Shown here: in pieces, positions 17,007 to 24,244 of the stretch
Layout: the number at the start of each line of letters is the position of its first letter
How positions within the stretch are numbered: position 1 is the stretch's first letter
Assembly: GCF_014174515.1 (NCBI RefSeq)
Contig: NZ_JACJUG010000025.1
Span: 1-64,000 of the forward strand
DNA: 64,000 nt
Direction: 5' to 3'
Origin: Mitsuaria sp. WAJ17
GTDB taxonomy: Bacteria; Pseudomonadota; Gammaproteobacteria; Burkholderiales; Burkholderiaceae_C
Made by a program: the position numbers and the translations under genes
Notes under the pieces: model-generated
The model's database searches: none
Seen by the model: the letters and a program-made list of their open reading frames with translations, nothing else
What the model was told of the DNA's origin: nothing

Positions 17007-17762
17007 ATGAGCAAGATCGCCGACCTGAACGACGCCGAGTTCGCCGAACTCGACGAACTGCTGGCCACCACGCCCGCGCCCCTGCAAGCCCTGGATGCCT
17101 CCATGCTGGACGGCTATCTCTGCGGCGTGCTGGTCCAGCCCCGCCTGATCGAGGTCGAAGAATGGCTGCCGCCCATCTTCGACTACGACGGCGGCGAACT
17201 GCCGGCCGATGCCGACCCCGCCTGGCTGGCCCGCATCCACGAGCTGGTGCTGCGCCGCCATGCCGCCCTGAACCGCAGCCTGGCCGAGCATGGCTGGTTC
17301 GACCCAGTCGTGCTGGACCTCGACGCCGAAGCCGCCGCCGCGGCCGAGGCCGGCGAGCAGCCCGAGGCTGACGCAGCCGATGACGAGCAACTCACACCCA
17401 TCGCCCGCACCCTGCTGCCCTGGGTAGCCGGCTTCCAGCATGCCGCCCTGTGCTTCCCCGAGCTGGGAGAACTGGACGACGAAGGCGTGATGAACGCCTT
17501 GGCGCGTCTGTACCGTCACCTGCCGGCCGAGACGCCGGAGGAGAAGGAAGTCGTCGCCACCCTGGACCGCGAGCATCCGCTCAAGGACATTGATGACGCC
17601 ATTGAGGACCTGGTGGTCAACGTGGCCGACCTCTACGACCTCACCACCGACCTGCGCTACAAGGTCGAGGCCGTGCGCCGCGACACGCCCAAGGTCGGCC
17701 GCAACGATCCCTGCCCCTGTGGCTCGGGTCGCAAGTACAAGCAGTGCCACGGCGCCAACTGA
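17007..17762 (+). CDS. UPF0149 (YecA) family protein with C-terminal SEC-C zinc motif
   Basis: The 251-aa product has the YgfB/YecA-like domain (ALDASMLDGYLCGVLVQP, WVAGFQHAALCFPEL) and ends in a SEC-C motif, GRNDPCPCGSGRKYKQCHG, the zinc-binding tail also found on SecA. Alanine/glutamate-rich residues about 102-122 form a linker. The precise function of such proteins is not established; SEC-C tails bind zinc and in some proteins mediate ribosome or SecB contact. The ATG at 17007 fits the domain start; an ATG at 16983 adds eight residues. A second UPF0149 protein without the SEC-C tail is encoded at 26741-27589. Confidence 0.85.
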   Translation: MSKIADLNDAEFAELDELLATTPAPLQALDASMLDGYLCGVLVQPRLIEVEEWLPPIFDYDGGELPADADPAWLARIHELVLRRHAALNRSLAEHGWFDPVVLDLDAEAAAAAEAGEQPEADAADDEQLTPIARTLLPWVAGFQHAALCFPELGELDDEGVMNALARLYRHLPAETPEEKEVVATLDREHPLKDIDDAIEDLVVNVADLYDLTTDLRYKVEAVRRDTPKVGRNDPCPCGSGRKYKQCHGAN

Positions 17763-17818
17763 GCGCCGGAGGCCTGCCCTGGCGCGGGCTCGCATGGCAG
17801 CAATGACGCCATCGTGCC

Positions 17819-17853
17819 CGTCGCCATGACCGTCGCCATGACCGTCGCCATGA
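17819..17853 (+). repeat. Three tandem 12-nt repeats forming a short upstream ORF
   Basis: The unit CGTCGCCATGAC occurs three times in tandem (the third copy ends in ATGAG). The repeats carry in-frame ATG codons, and the resulting 12-codon frame (17826-17864, MTVAMTVAMRLP) ends with a TGA that overlaps the ATG of the next gene (ATGA). It could act as a translationally coupled leader, or could be a chance microsatellite. Confidence 0.6.
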
Positions 17854-17860
17854 GGCTCCC

Positions 17861-18634
17861 ATGAAGCTGCAGATCCTCTCGGACCTCCACATGGAGACCG
17901 AGGCCTTCGAACCTCAGCCGGCCGCCGGCGCCGAGCTGCTGGTCCTGGCCGGTGACGTCGATAGCACGTGGCGCGGCCTCTCGGCCTTCGCGGGCTGGCC
18001 CGTGCCGGTGCTTTTCGTGCCCGGCAACCACGAGTATGACCAGCGGGAGATCCGCGAGACCGGCCCGGCCCTGCGACGCGAATGCGAGCGCCTGGGACTG
18101 CGCATGCTCGATGACGAGGCCCTGGTGCTGGAAGACGCCGCCGGGCGCCGCATCCGCTTCCTGGGCTCCACGCGCTGGAGCGACTTCGATGTCTTCGGCA
18201 GCGCCCAGCGCGAGCGCGCCATGCGGGCAGCCGGCTATTTCCAGCGGGTCATGGCGGCCCGGCTGGATGGCCAGCCCTTCGACGCCGAGGCCGTGCGCCG
18301 TCTGGGCCTGCAGAACCGCGCCTGGCTGGAGTGCACGCTGCCGGTGACCGGCGGCGAGTCGGCGGACGCCACCGTGGTCATCACCCACTTCGCCCCCAGC
18401 CTGAAGAGCGCCGACCCGCGCTACGGCAAGCAGCCCGGCACGGCCAGCTTCTGCAACGACGACGAGGCCCTGATGCCCGGCGTGCAGTTGTGGATCCACG
18501 GCCATCTGCATTGCCGCCACGACTACCGCGTGAGCCACGCCCTGGGTCAGACCCGCGTGCTCTGCAATGCGCGCGGGCACGGCCGCAAGGGCGAGGCGGC
18601 GGACTACGATCCCCTGCGCTGCGCCGAGGTCTGA
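17861..18634 (+). CDS. Calcineurin-like metallophosphoesterase
   Basis: The 257-aa product carries all five motifs of the dinuclear metallophosphoesterase fold: SDLHME (DxH), LAGDVD (GD), PGNHEYD (GNHE), VVITHFAP (H) and IHGHLHCRHDYR (GHxH). Substrates of this branch (phosphodiesters, nucleotides or phosphoproteins) cannot be read from sequence. There is no signal peptide, so it acts in the cytoplasm. The gene lies between the UPF0149 gene and a UspA gene on the same strand and starts immediately after the 12-nt repeat. Confidence 0.88.
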   Translation: MKLQILSDLHMETEAFEPQPAAGAELLVLAGDVDSTWRGLSAFAGWPVPVLFVPGNHEYDQREIRETGPALRRECERLGLRMLDDEALVLEDAAGRRIRFLGSTRWSDFDVFGSAQRERAMRAAGYFQRVMAARLDGQPFDAEAVRRLGLQNRAWLECTLPVTGGESADATVVITHFAPSLKSADPRYGKQPGTASFCNDDEALMPGVQLWIHGHLHCRHDYRVSHALGQTRVLCNARGHGRKGEAADYDPLRCAEV

Positions 18635-18751
18635 AGACCGGACCAACCGCCTCCGGCGCTTGAGATGTGTCAATCTGCGACCCCGGGTCTGTGCCAGACT
18701 GCAGTCTTCACCTTCATTCACAAAACGCCTGGGCAGGCGGGGAGATATGGC

Positions 18752-19174
18752 ATGAAGATACTGGTGGCCGTCGATGGCAGTTCCTATACCAAGCGCATGC
18801 TGGCTTACCTGGTTGCGCACGACGAATGGCTGGGCAGCGCCCACCAATACACGGTGCTGCATGCGGTGCCTGCCGTGCCGCCCCGCGCCGCGGCGGTGCT
18901 GGACAAGGCCGTTCTCAAGTCCTACTACGACGATGAGGCCGAAAAGGTGCTCAAGACCGTGCGGACCTTCTTCGAGAAGCAGAAGGTGCGCGCCGAGTTC
19001 ATCAGCAAGGTGGGTCCGGCCGCTGAGGTCGTCAGTGCCGCCGCCAACAAGGGCAAGTTCGACCTGCTGCTGATGGGCTCGCACGGCCATGGCACCCTGG
19101 GCAATCTGGTGCTGGGCTCGGTGGCCACCAAGGTCATGAGCCAGACGGACGTGCCCGTCCTGCTGGTGCGCTGA
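18752..19174 (+). CDS. Universal stress protein, UspA family
   Basis: The 140-aa product begins MKILVAVDGSSYTKRML and ends with the ATP-binding signature GSHGHGTLGNLVLGSVATKVMSQTDVPVLLVR (given here only as the G-2x-G-9x-G-S pattern, residues about 108-135). UspA proteins with this motif bind ATP and accumulate under stress. The ATG at 18752 is preceded by GGGGAG; an upstream ATG at 18665 adds an unlikely 29-residue extension. Confidence 0.92.
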   Translation: MKILVAVDGSSYTKRMLAYLVAHDEWLGSAHQYTVLHAVPAVPPRAAAVLDKAVLKSYYDDEAEKVLKTVRTFFEKQKVRAEFISKVGPAAEVVSAAANKGKFDLLLMGSHGHGTLGNLVLGSVATKVMSQTDVPVLLVR

Positions 19175-19236
19175 CGGCGCCACCCTCGCCGCCATCAGGC
19201 GAGGCCGGCCGGCGCAGGCCTGGTTCCCGATCGGCG

Positions 19237-19464
19237 CTAGGCCCGCCGGTGCAGCCAGGCCAGCGGCGACTCGCTGCCATTCACCGGCACCGTCTGGGTC
19301 GATTCCAGGGTCTGGTAGTCGCTGGTGCGTCGAAATGAGTCAGCCTCGTCCTCGAGGGTCGCCTCAAGGCCGAAAGCCGTGCCCATGTCCGCCGGGTCCT
19401 GGACCGGGCGATTGCTGGGCTGACGGCGGAAGAAACGCAGCGCGGCGGCAGGGGCAAATCGCAT
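19237..19464 (-). CDS. Small hypothetical protein
   Basis: The 75-aa frame has an AGGT-type ribosome-binding site 5 nt before its ATG, a basic N-terminus (ALRFFRRQPSNRP) and an acidic middle (LEDEADSF). There is no signal peptide, membrane segment or recognised domain. It is the only plausible gene between uspA and argP, and may be spurious. The following 297 bp (19465-19761) holds no coding signal, only a GCTGCCG/CGGCAGC hairpin near argP's end. Confidence 0.4.
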   Translation of the reverse strand: MRFAPAAALRFFRRQPSNRPVQDPADMGTAFGLEATLEDEADSFRRTSDYQTLESTQTVPVNGSESPLAWLHRRA

Positions 19465-19761
19465 GGTGGACCTCGTCTAACAGCTGGGTGCGAAACGGGC
19501 TGGAGGCCCGATTCCATCGCGTTTTCAGCGCGTATTGCGCTGGATCACGCAGGGTTCCAGTGTGCGCGTCCCAGCGCCCGCAGATACCCCCAAATTGGGT
19601 GGAAAACGACAGGCAGTTGGCAAAAACTCACGCGCTTTCAAAGTGATGCAACTGCATGGCTTTGTTGCCGATGTCATCCGTGCATTCCCGGTGAACTTGG
19701 GCCGGCCCGTCCGAAAGGGAATGCCTGCTGCCGAGCCGGCAGCCCGAGGGGTCTCGCGCGC

Positions 19762-20718
19762 CTAGCCGGCGGACCGGCGGCGCGGATGCAGCGACTTGAG
19801 CGCCCCCTTGGCGCCGGCGCTGAGCGCTAGTCCCACCTGGTCCAGTAGCGCGACGCGCCCGGGCGCTGGGGCCGCGTCACTGACCAGCTTCCATTGATGC
19901 CAGTACAGCGTCAGATCGACGCTGACCTCCGGCCGCAGGGGCTGCAGCTGCCGCTTGCGCACCCGCTCGCGCACCTGCAGCTCCGGCACCACCGCGATGC
20001 CCCAGCCCATGCAGGCGGCACGCACGATGGCGTCGCTGGACGGCACATAGCGCTCCTTCAGGCGTGGATGGCGCACGCCGAAGGCCTTGCTGATCCATTG
20101 CACCTGGTTGTCGTCCTTGCGGTTGAAGACCAGGAAGGGCTGTTGGGAAAAATTGGCCTCGTTGAGGCCGGCAGGCAGCTGGCGGGCGACGAAGTCCGGG
20201 CTGGCCACGGCCACATAGGACATCACCCCCAGCGGCTGGACCACGCAGCCCCGCAGCGCCTGCTTGACGGTGCTGACGCAGCCCAGCACCTCGCCCTGGC
20301 GCAGCCAGTCGTGGGTGAAATCCTGGTCATCGACGATCAGCTCCAGGCCGAAGCCTTCGCGCAGGCCCTGCTGCACCAGGTCGTCCAGCGCAGGCAGGAC
20401 CCAGGTCGCCAGGCTGTCGGCATTGACGGCGATGGGCAGACGCTCGTGCGGCGTCACCTGGCTGCCCAGCTCGCGGGCGACGTCGGTGCGCAGAGCCTGG
20501 AGCTGGCGGGCGAAGCGCAGCAGCACCTTGCCCGGCTCAGTGAGGCGCAGGGGCCGGGAGCGCACCACCAGCAGCTGGCCGACCTGAGCCTCAAGGCTGC
20601 GCAGGCGCTGGGACACCGCGCTCTGCGTGACGCTGAGGCGCTGGGCGGCACGCTCGAAGCTGCGCTCGTCCGCCAGAGCGGCGAGACAGTCCAGTCCGGC
20701 TGAATCCAGGTCTTTCAT
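19762..20718 (-). CDS. argP: LysR-family regulator ArgP (IciA)
   Basis: The 318-aa product matches ArgP, the LysR regulator that senses lysine and arginine in enterobacteria. Recognisable features are the N-terminus LDCLAALADERSFERAAQRLSVTQSAVSQRLRSLE (only key pattern noted), RSRPLRLTEPGK, then VNADSLATWVLPAL and GWGIAVVPE of the effector domain. It extends about 20 residues beyond the usual length at a basic C-terminus (SLHPRRRSAG). It is divergent from dadA across a 193-bp gap, suggesting it may control amino-acid catabolism there rather than only argO export; no argO gene is adjacent. Confidence 0.85.
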   Translation of the reverse strand: MKDLDSAGLDCLAALADERSFERAAQRLSVTQSAVSQRLRSLEAQVGQLLVVRSRPLRLTEPGKVLLRFARQLQALRTDVARELGSQVTPHERLPIAVNADSLATWVLPALDDLVQQGLREGFGLELIVDDQDFTHDWLRQGEVLGCVSTVKQALRGCVVQPLGVMSYVAVASPDFVARQLPAGLNEANFSQQPFLVFNRKDDNQVQWISKAFGVRHPRLKERYVPSSDAIVRAACMGWGIAVVPELQVRERVRKRQLQPLRPEVSVDLTLYWHQWKLVSDAAPAPGRVALLDQVGLALSAGAKGALKSLHPRRRSAG

Positions 20719-20911
20719 AAGTCCAATTAATGTAGCGCGAGAAATATGAATGGCGCTTCTTGACTTGCGTCAGGCTGCAGACAATGCGCCAGCCGTGTCG
20801 AGCCTCACGCCCGCGACGGTTTCCGGCCCTCTCCCCCCCTTCAACTCGGTCGCACAAGCGTCGATCATTCGGGAATCCCGCCCGCGGGCTTCCTTCGCAG
20901 GAGCAGTACAG

Positions 20912-22228
20912 ATGAAAGTCGTCGTTCTGGGTGCAGGCATCATCGGCGTCGCCACCGCCTGGTATCTGCTGGAGGAAGGGCACGAGGTGATCGTGATCGA
21001 CCGCCAGGAAGACGCAGCCATGGAGACCAGCTTCGCCAACGGCGCGCAGATCTCCGTGAGCTTCTGCGAGCCCTGGGCCAATGCCGGTGCGCCCTTCAAG
21101 GTGGCCAAGTGGCTGCTGCGCGACGACTCCCCCCTGCTGTTCCGCCCGCGCCTGGAAGTCGCCCAATGGCGCTGGGGCCTGAGCTTCCTGACCCAGTGCA
21201 CCAATGCCGCCTTCGAGCGCAATGTGGAGCAACTGGTGCGCCTGGGCCGCTACAGCCATGAATCGCTGAAGTCCCTGGTAGCGCAGACGGGCATCGAGTA
21301 CGACCGCCTGGAGCGCGGCATCCTGCACTTCTTCTCCAGCCAGGCCGACTTCGACGCCGGCGCCGCCGGCGCGGAGGTGATGCGCGCCCATGGTGTGGAC
21401 CGCCGCGTGCTGAGCCGCGACGAGGTGCTCAAGGTCGAGCCCGCCCTGCGCGCCTTTGGCAACAACATCTTCGGCGGCACCTTCACTCCAAGCGACGAAT
21501 CAGGCGACGCCCGCGTCTTCACGCAAAAGCTGGCCCAGGCCTGCGTCGCACGCGGCGCCACCTTCCTGTACGGCCACGACATCCTTGCCCTGCAGCGCGA
21601 GGGCCAGGCCATCAGCGGCGCGCAGATCGCTCATGTGCGCAGTGGCCAGAAGTCGGTGCTGAAGGGCGATGCCTTCGTCGCAGCCATGGCCTCGTACACG
21701 CCCCAGCTGCTCAAGCCCCTGGGCGAGTGCCTCAACATCTATCCCGCCAAGGGCTACTCGGCGACCCTGCGCCTGAAGAAACCCGAGCAGGCCAGCGTGG
21801 TCAGCCTGCTGGACGACACCCGCAAGATCGCCATCTCCCGCCTGGGCGACTACGTGCGCATCGCCGGCACTGCCGAGCTGGTGGGCCTGGACACCAGCCT
21901 GGACACGCCCACCTCGCGCGTGCGCTGCGACGCCCTGGTCAAGCGCTACGAGGAGCTTTTCCCCGGCGTGGCCGATCTCGGCGAGCGCAACTACTGGACC
22001 GGCCTGCGCCCCAGCACGCCGACCAACATCCCCTACATCGGCCGCTCCAAGAAGGTGTCCAACCTCTGGCTCAACGCCGGCCACGGCACGCTGGGGTGGA
22101 CGCATGGCGCCGGCTCCGGCCGTGCCCTCGCCGAGCTGCTCAGCGGCAAGCGCCCCGCCCTGGAAGGCTTCGGCTTCTACGGCGACGCCCTGCCCGCCGC
22201 ACCCGCGCGGCGCATGGCCACGGCCTGA
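20912..22228 (+). CDS. dadA: D-amino acid dehydrogenase small subunit
   Basis: DadA is an FAD-dependent, membrane-associated enzyme that oxidises D-amino acids (classically D-alanine) to 2-oxo acids and feeds electrons to the respiratory chain. The 438-aa product starts with the dinucleotide-binding motif VVLGAGIIGVATAWYL and has SFANGAQIS, TFTPSDESGDARVFT, YPAKGYSATL and the C-terminal GHGTLGWTHGAGSG, all typical of DadA. The ATG at 20912 follows AGGAG by 8 nt. No alanine racemase dadX is adjacent. The divergent argP is a candidate regulator. Confidence 0.94.
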   Translation: MKVVVLGAGIIGVATAWYLLEEGHEVIVIDRQEDAAMETSFANGAQISVSFCEPWANAGAPFKVAKWLLRDDSPLLFRPRLEVAQWRWGLSFLTQCTNAAFERNVEQLVRLGRYSHESLKSLVAQTGIEYDRLERGILHFFSSQADFDAGAAGAEVMRAHGVDRRVLSRDEVLKVEPALRAFGNNIFGGTFTPSDESGDARVFTQKLAQACVARGATFLYGHDILALQREGQAISGAQIAHVRSGQKSVLKGDAFVAAMASYTPQLLKPLGECLNIYPAKGYSATLRLKKPEQASVVSLLDDTRKIAISRLGDYVRIAGTAELVGLDTSLDTPTSRVRCDALVKRYEELFPGVADLGERNYWTGLRPSTPTNIPYIGRSKKVSNLWLNAGHGTLGWTHGAGSGRALAELLSGKRPALEGFGFYGDALPAAPARRMATA

Positions 22229-22319
22229 GGCGGCCTGGCCCGCCTGCGGGTCCGGTCCGGGCCGGCACGGGCGGCATGACTACAATCCGCGCCCCGCTTC
22301 TGCATTTCTGGGCGCTGTC

Positions 22320-23645
22320 ATGTCTGCCTTCTCTCGCGCCACTGGCTTCTGTGCCATCGACTTCGGCACCTCCAATTCCGCCATCGCCATCCCCGACGAA
22401 GGCGGCGGCAACGGGCCCATGCGCCTGGTGGAGCTCGAAGCCGGGCGGCTGACCATGCCCACGGCGGTCTTCTACTTCGCCGAAGGCCGCCATGACGCCG
22501 ACGGCCCGCCCCGCGCCTTCGGCCGCGCCGCGCTGGCCGCCTATGTGGAAGGGGCTGACGGCCGCCTGATGCGCTCCATGAAGAGCATCCTGGGCTCGGC
22601 CCTGATCGACCAGACCACGGACGTGGGCGGCGGTCGCGGTGTGAAGTACTTCGACATGCTGGCCGGCTACCTCAAGCGCCTGAAGCGCCAGGCCGAGGCC
22701 AGCGCCGGCCATGCCATCGAGCACGTGGTCCTGGGACGCCCGGTCTTCTTCGTCGATGACGAGCCCGCGCGCGACGCCGCCGCCCAGGCCTCTCTGGAGG
22801 CCGCCGCCCGCGCGGTGGGCTTCACCGACATCCACTTCCAGTTCGAGCCCATCGCCGCGGCCTTCGACTACGAGCGCCAGGCGCCGCGCGAGCAGCGGGT
22901 CCTGGTGGCCGACATCGGCGGCGGCACCTCGGACTTCTCGGTGGTGCGTGTAGGCCCGGAGCGCATGGCGCGCCTGGACCGCCGCGAGGACATCCTGGCC
23001 AGCCACGGCGTCCACATCGCCGGCACCGACTTCGATCGCCACGTGGAGCTGGCCGCCATCCTGCCGGAATTCGGCTATCGCAGCCTGGGGCCGGCCAAGC
23101 CCGGCCAGACCCCGCGCGAGGTGCCCAGCGGCGTCTACTTCGACCTGGCCACCTGGCACCTGATCAACACCGTCTACAGCCCGCTGCGCGTGGCCGAGCT
23201 ACGCGGCATGCGCAGCTTCTACGGCGACACGCGCCACCACGACCGTCTCATGACGGTGCTGGAAGACCGCATGGGCCATGAGCTGGCCGGCCGCGCCGAG
23301 GATGCCAAGATCGCCGTGGCGGCCGGCGGCGAGGTTTCGGTGGACCTGGGTCTGATCGAGCCTGGCCTGGCCGTCGGCTTCAGCGCCGAGGGGGCGCAGC
23401 AGGCCCTGGGCCGGGACATCGAGCGCATCGCCGCGGCCGGCCGCGAGACTGTGGCCCTGGCAGGCCTGCGGCCCGAGCAGATCGACGCCCTCTACTTCAC
23501 CGGCGGCTCCACCGGCCTGCTGCCCCTGGCCGAGCGCATCGCGGCCGACTACCCCGCGGCCCGCCGAATCCAGGGCGATGCCTTCGCCTCGGTAGCCAGC
23601 GGACTGGGACTGCACGCCGCGCGCCTGTTCAACACCCCGTCCTGA
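22320..23645 (+). CDS. yegD: Hsp70-family protein, YegD-like
   Basis: The 441-aa product consists of an Hsp70/actin-like ATPase domain only: phosphate-1 motif IDFGTSNSAIAI near the N-terminus, FEPIAAAFDYE, phosphate-2 motif VADIGGGTSDFSVV and adenosine motif FTGGSTGLLP. It lacks the substrate-binding and lid domains of DnaK, and its length agrees with E. coli YegD, a DnaK paralogue of unclear substrate. A TACAAT hexamer at 22281-22286 is a reasonable -10 box in the 91-bp gap after dadA. Confidence 0.88.
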   Translation: MSAFSRATGFCAIDFGTSNSAIAIPDEGGGNGPMRLVELEAGRLTMPTAVFYFAEGRHDADGPPRAFGRAALAAYVEGADGRLMRSMKSILGSALIDQTTDVGGGRGVKYFDMLAGYLKRLKRQAEASAGHAIEHVVLGRPVFFVDDEPARDAAAQASLEAAARAVGFTDIHFQFEPIAAAFDYERQAPREQRVLVADIGGGTSDFSVVRVGPERMARLDRREDILASHGVHIAGTDFDRHVELAAILPEFGYRSLGPAKPGQTPREVPSGVYFDLATWHLINTVYSPLRVAELRGMRSFYGDTRHHDRLMTVLEDRMGHELAGRAEDAKIAVAAGGEVSVDLGLIEPGLAVGFSAEGAQQALGRDIERIAAAGRETVALAGLRPEQIDALYFTGGSTGLLPLAERIAADYPAARRIQGDAFASVASGLGLHAARLFNTPS

Positions 23646-23706
23646 CCCTCTGCAGGTGCGCCGCCGTCCCTGCTAGATTGCAAGGCTTAGCCACGCACCG
23701 CCGACC

Positions 23707-24240
23707 ATGCAGAACGCCCTGCTCCGCGACCTGGACCCCGCCCGCCACGACGAGATCGATCGGGTCGCCCAGGGCATGCGCCAGACCCTCATCGAGGTCG
23801 AGGGCGAGGCCCGCGGCACGGCGATGTACTCCCTGGACTGGCTGCGCGATCGCGTGCGCTGGCACCTGGATCCGGCCCAGACCCAGGCCCGCGTCGTGCT
23901 GGCCGTCGATGCGCGAGGCGAGGTCCTGGCCCACACCATCTTCCGCATCGAAGGGCCAGTCGTGGCGCGCTTCGGGCTCATCTCCACCACCTTCGTCTGG
24001 CCCACCCACCGGCGCGCCGGCCTGGCCACCCGGCTGCTGCGTTGTGCCGAAGACTGGTTCCTCGCCCAGGGCCTGCCGAAGTGTTGCACCTGGACCTCGT
24101 CCACCAACCGGCCGCTGATCGCGCTGTACGGCCGCCACGGCTATGCGCAGACCGACCAGGGCCCCAACGACCTGACGGGCACGCTGATGATTCAGCTGTC
24201 CAAGCCCCTCCTGTGCGCGACCTCTCCACGGAAACCTTGA
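23707..24240 (+). CDS. GNAT-family N-acetyltransferase
   Basis: The 177-aa product is a single GNAT domain: a central VVLAVDARGEVLAHTIFR beta region, TFVWPTHRRAGLATRLL, which carries the acetyl-CoA pyrophosphate-binding R/Q-x-x-G-x-A segment, and the C-terminal STNRPLIALYGRHGY helix-strand. The substrate cannot be predicted. It lies 61 nt after the Hsp70 gene and 4 nt before the secreted peptidase gene, so it is probably co-transcribed with the latter. Confidence 0.87.
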   Translation: MQNALLRDLDPARHDEIDRVAQGMRQTLIEVEGEARGTAMYSLDWLRDRVRWHLDPAQTQARVVLAVDARGEVLAHTIFRIEGPVVARFGLISTTFVWPTHRRAGLATRLLRCAEDWFLAQGLPKCCTWTSSTNRPLIALYGRHGYAQTDQGPNDLTGTLMIQLSKPLLCATSPRKP

Positions 24241-24244
24241 AGTC

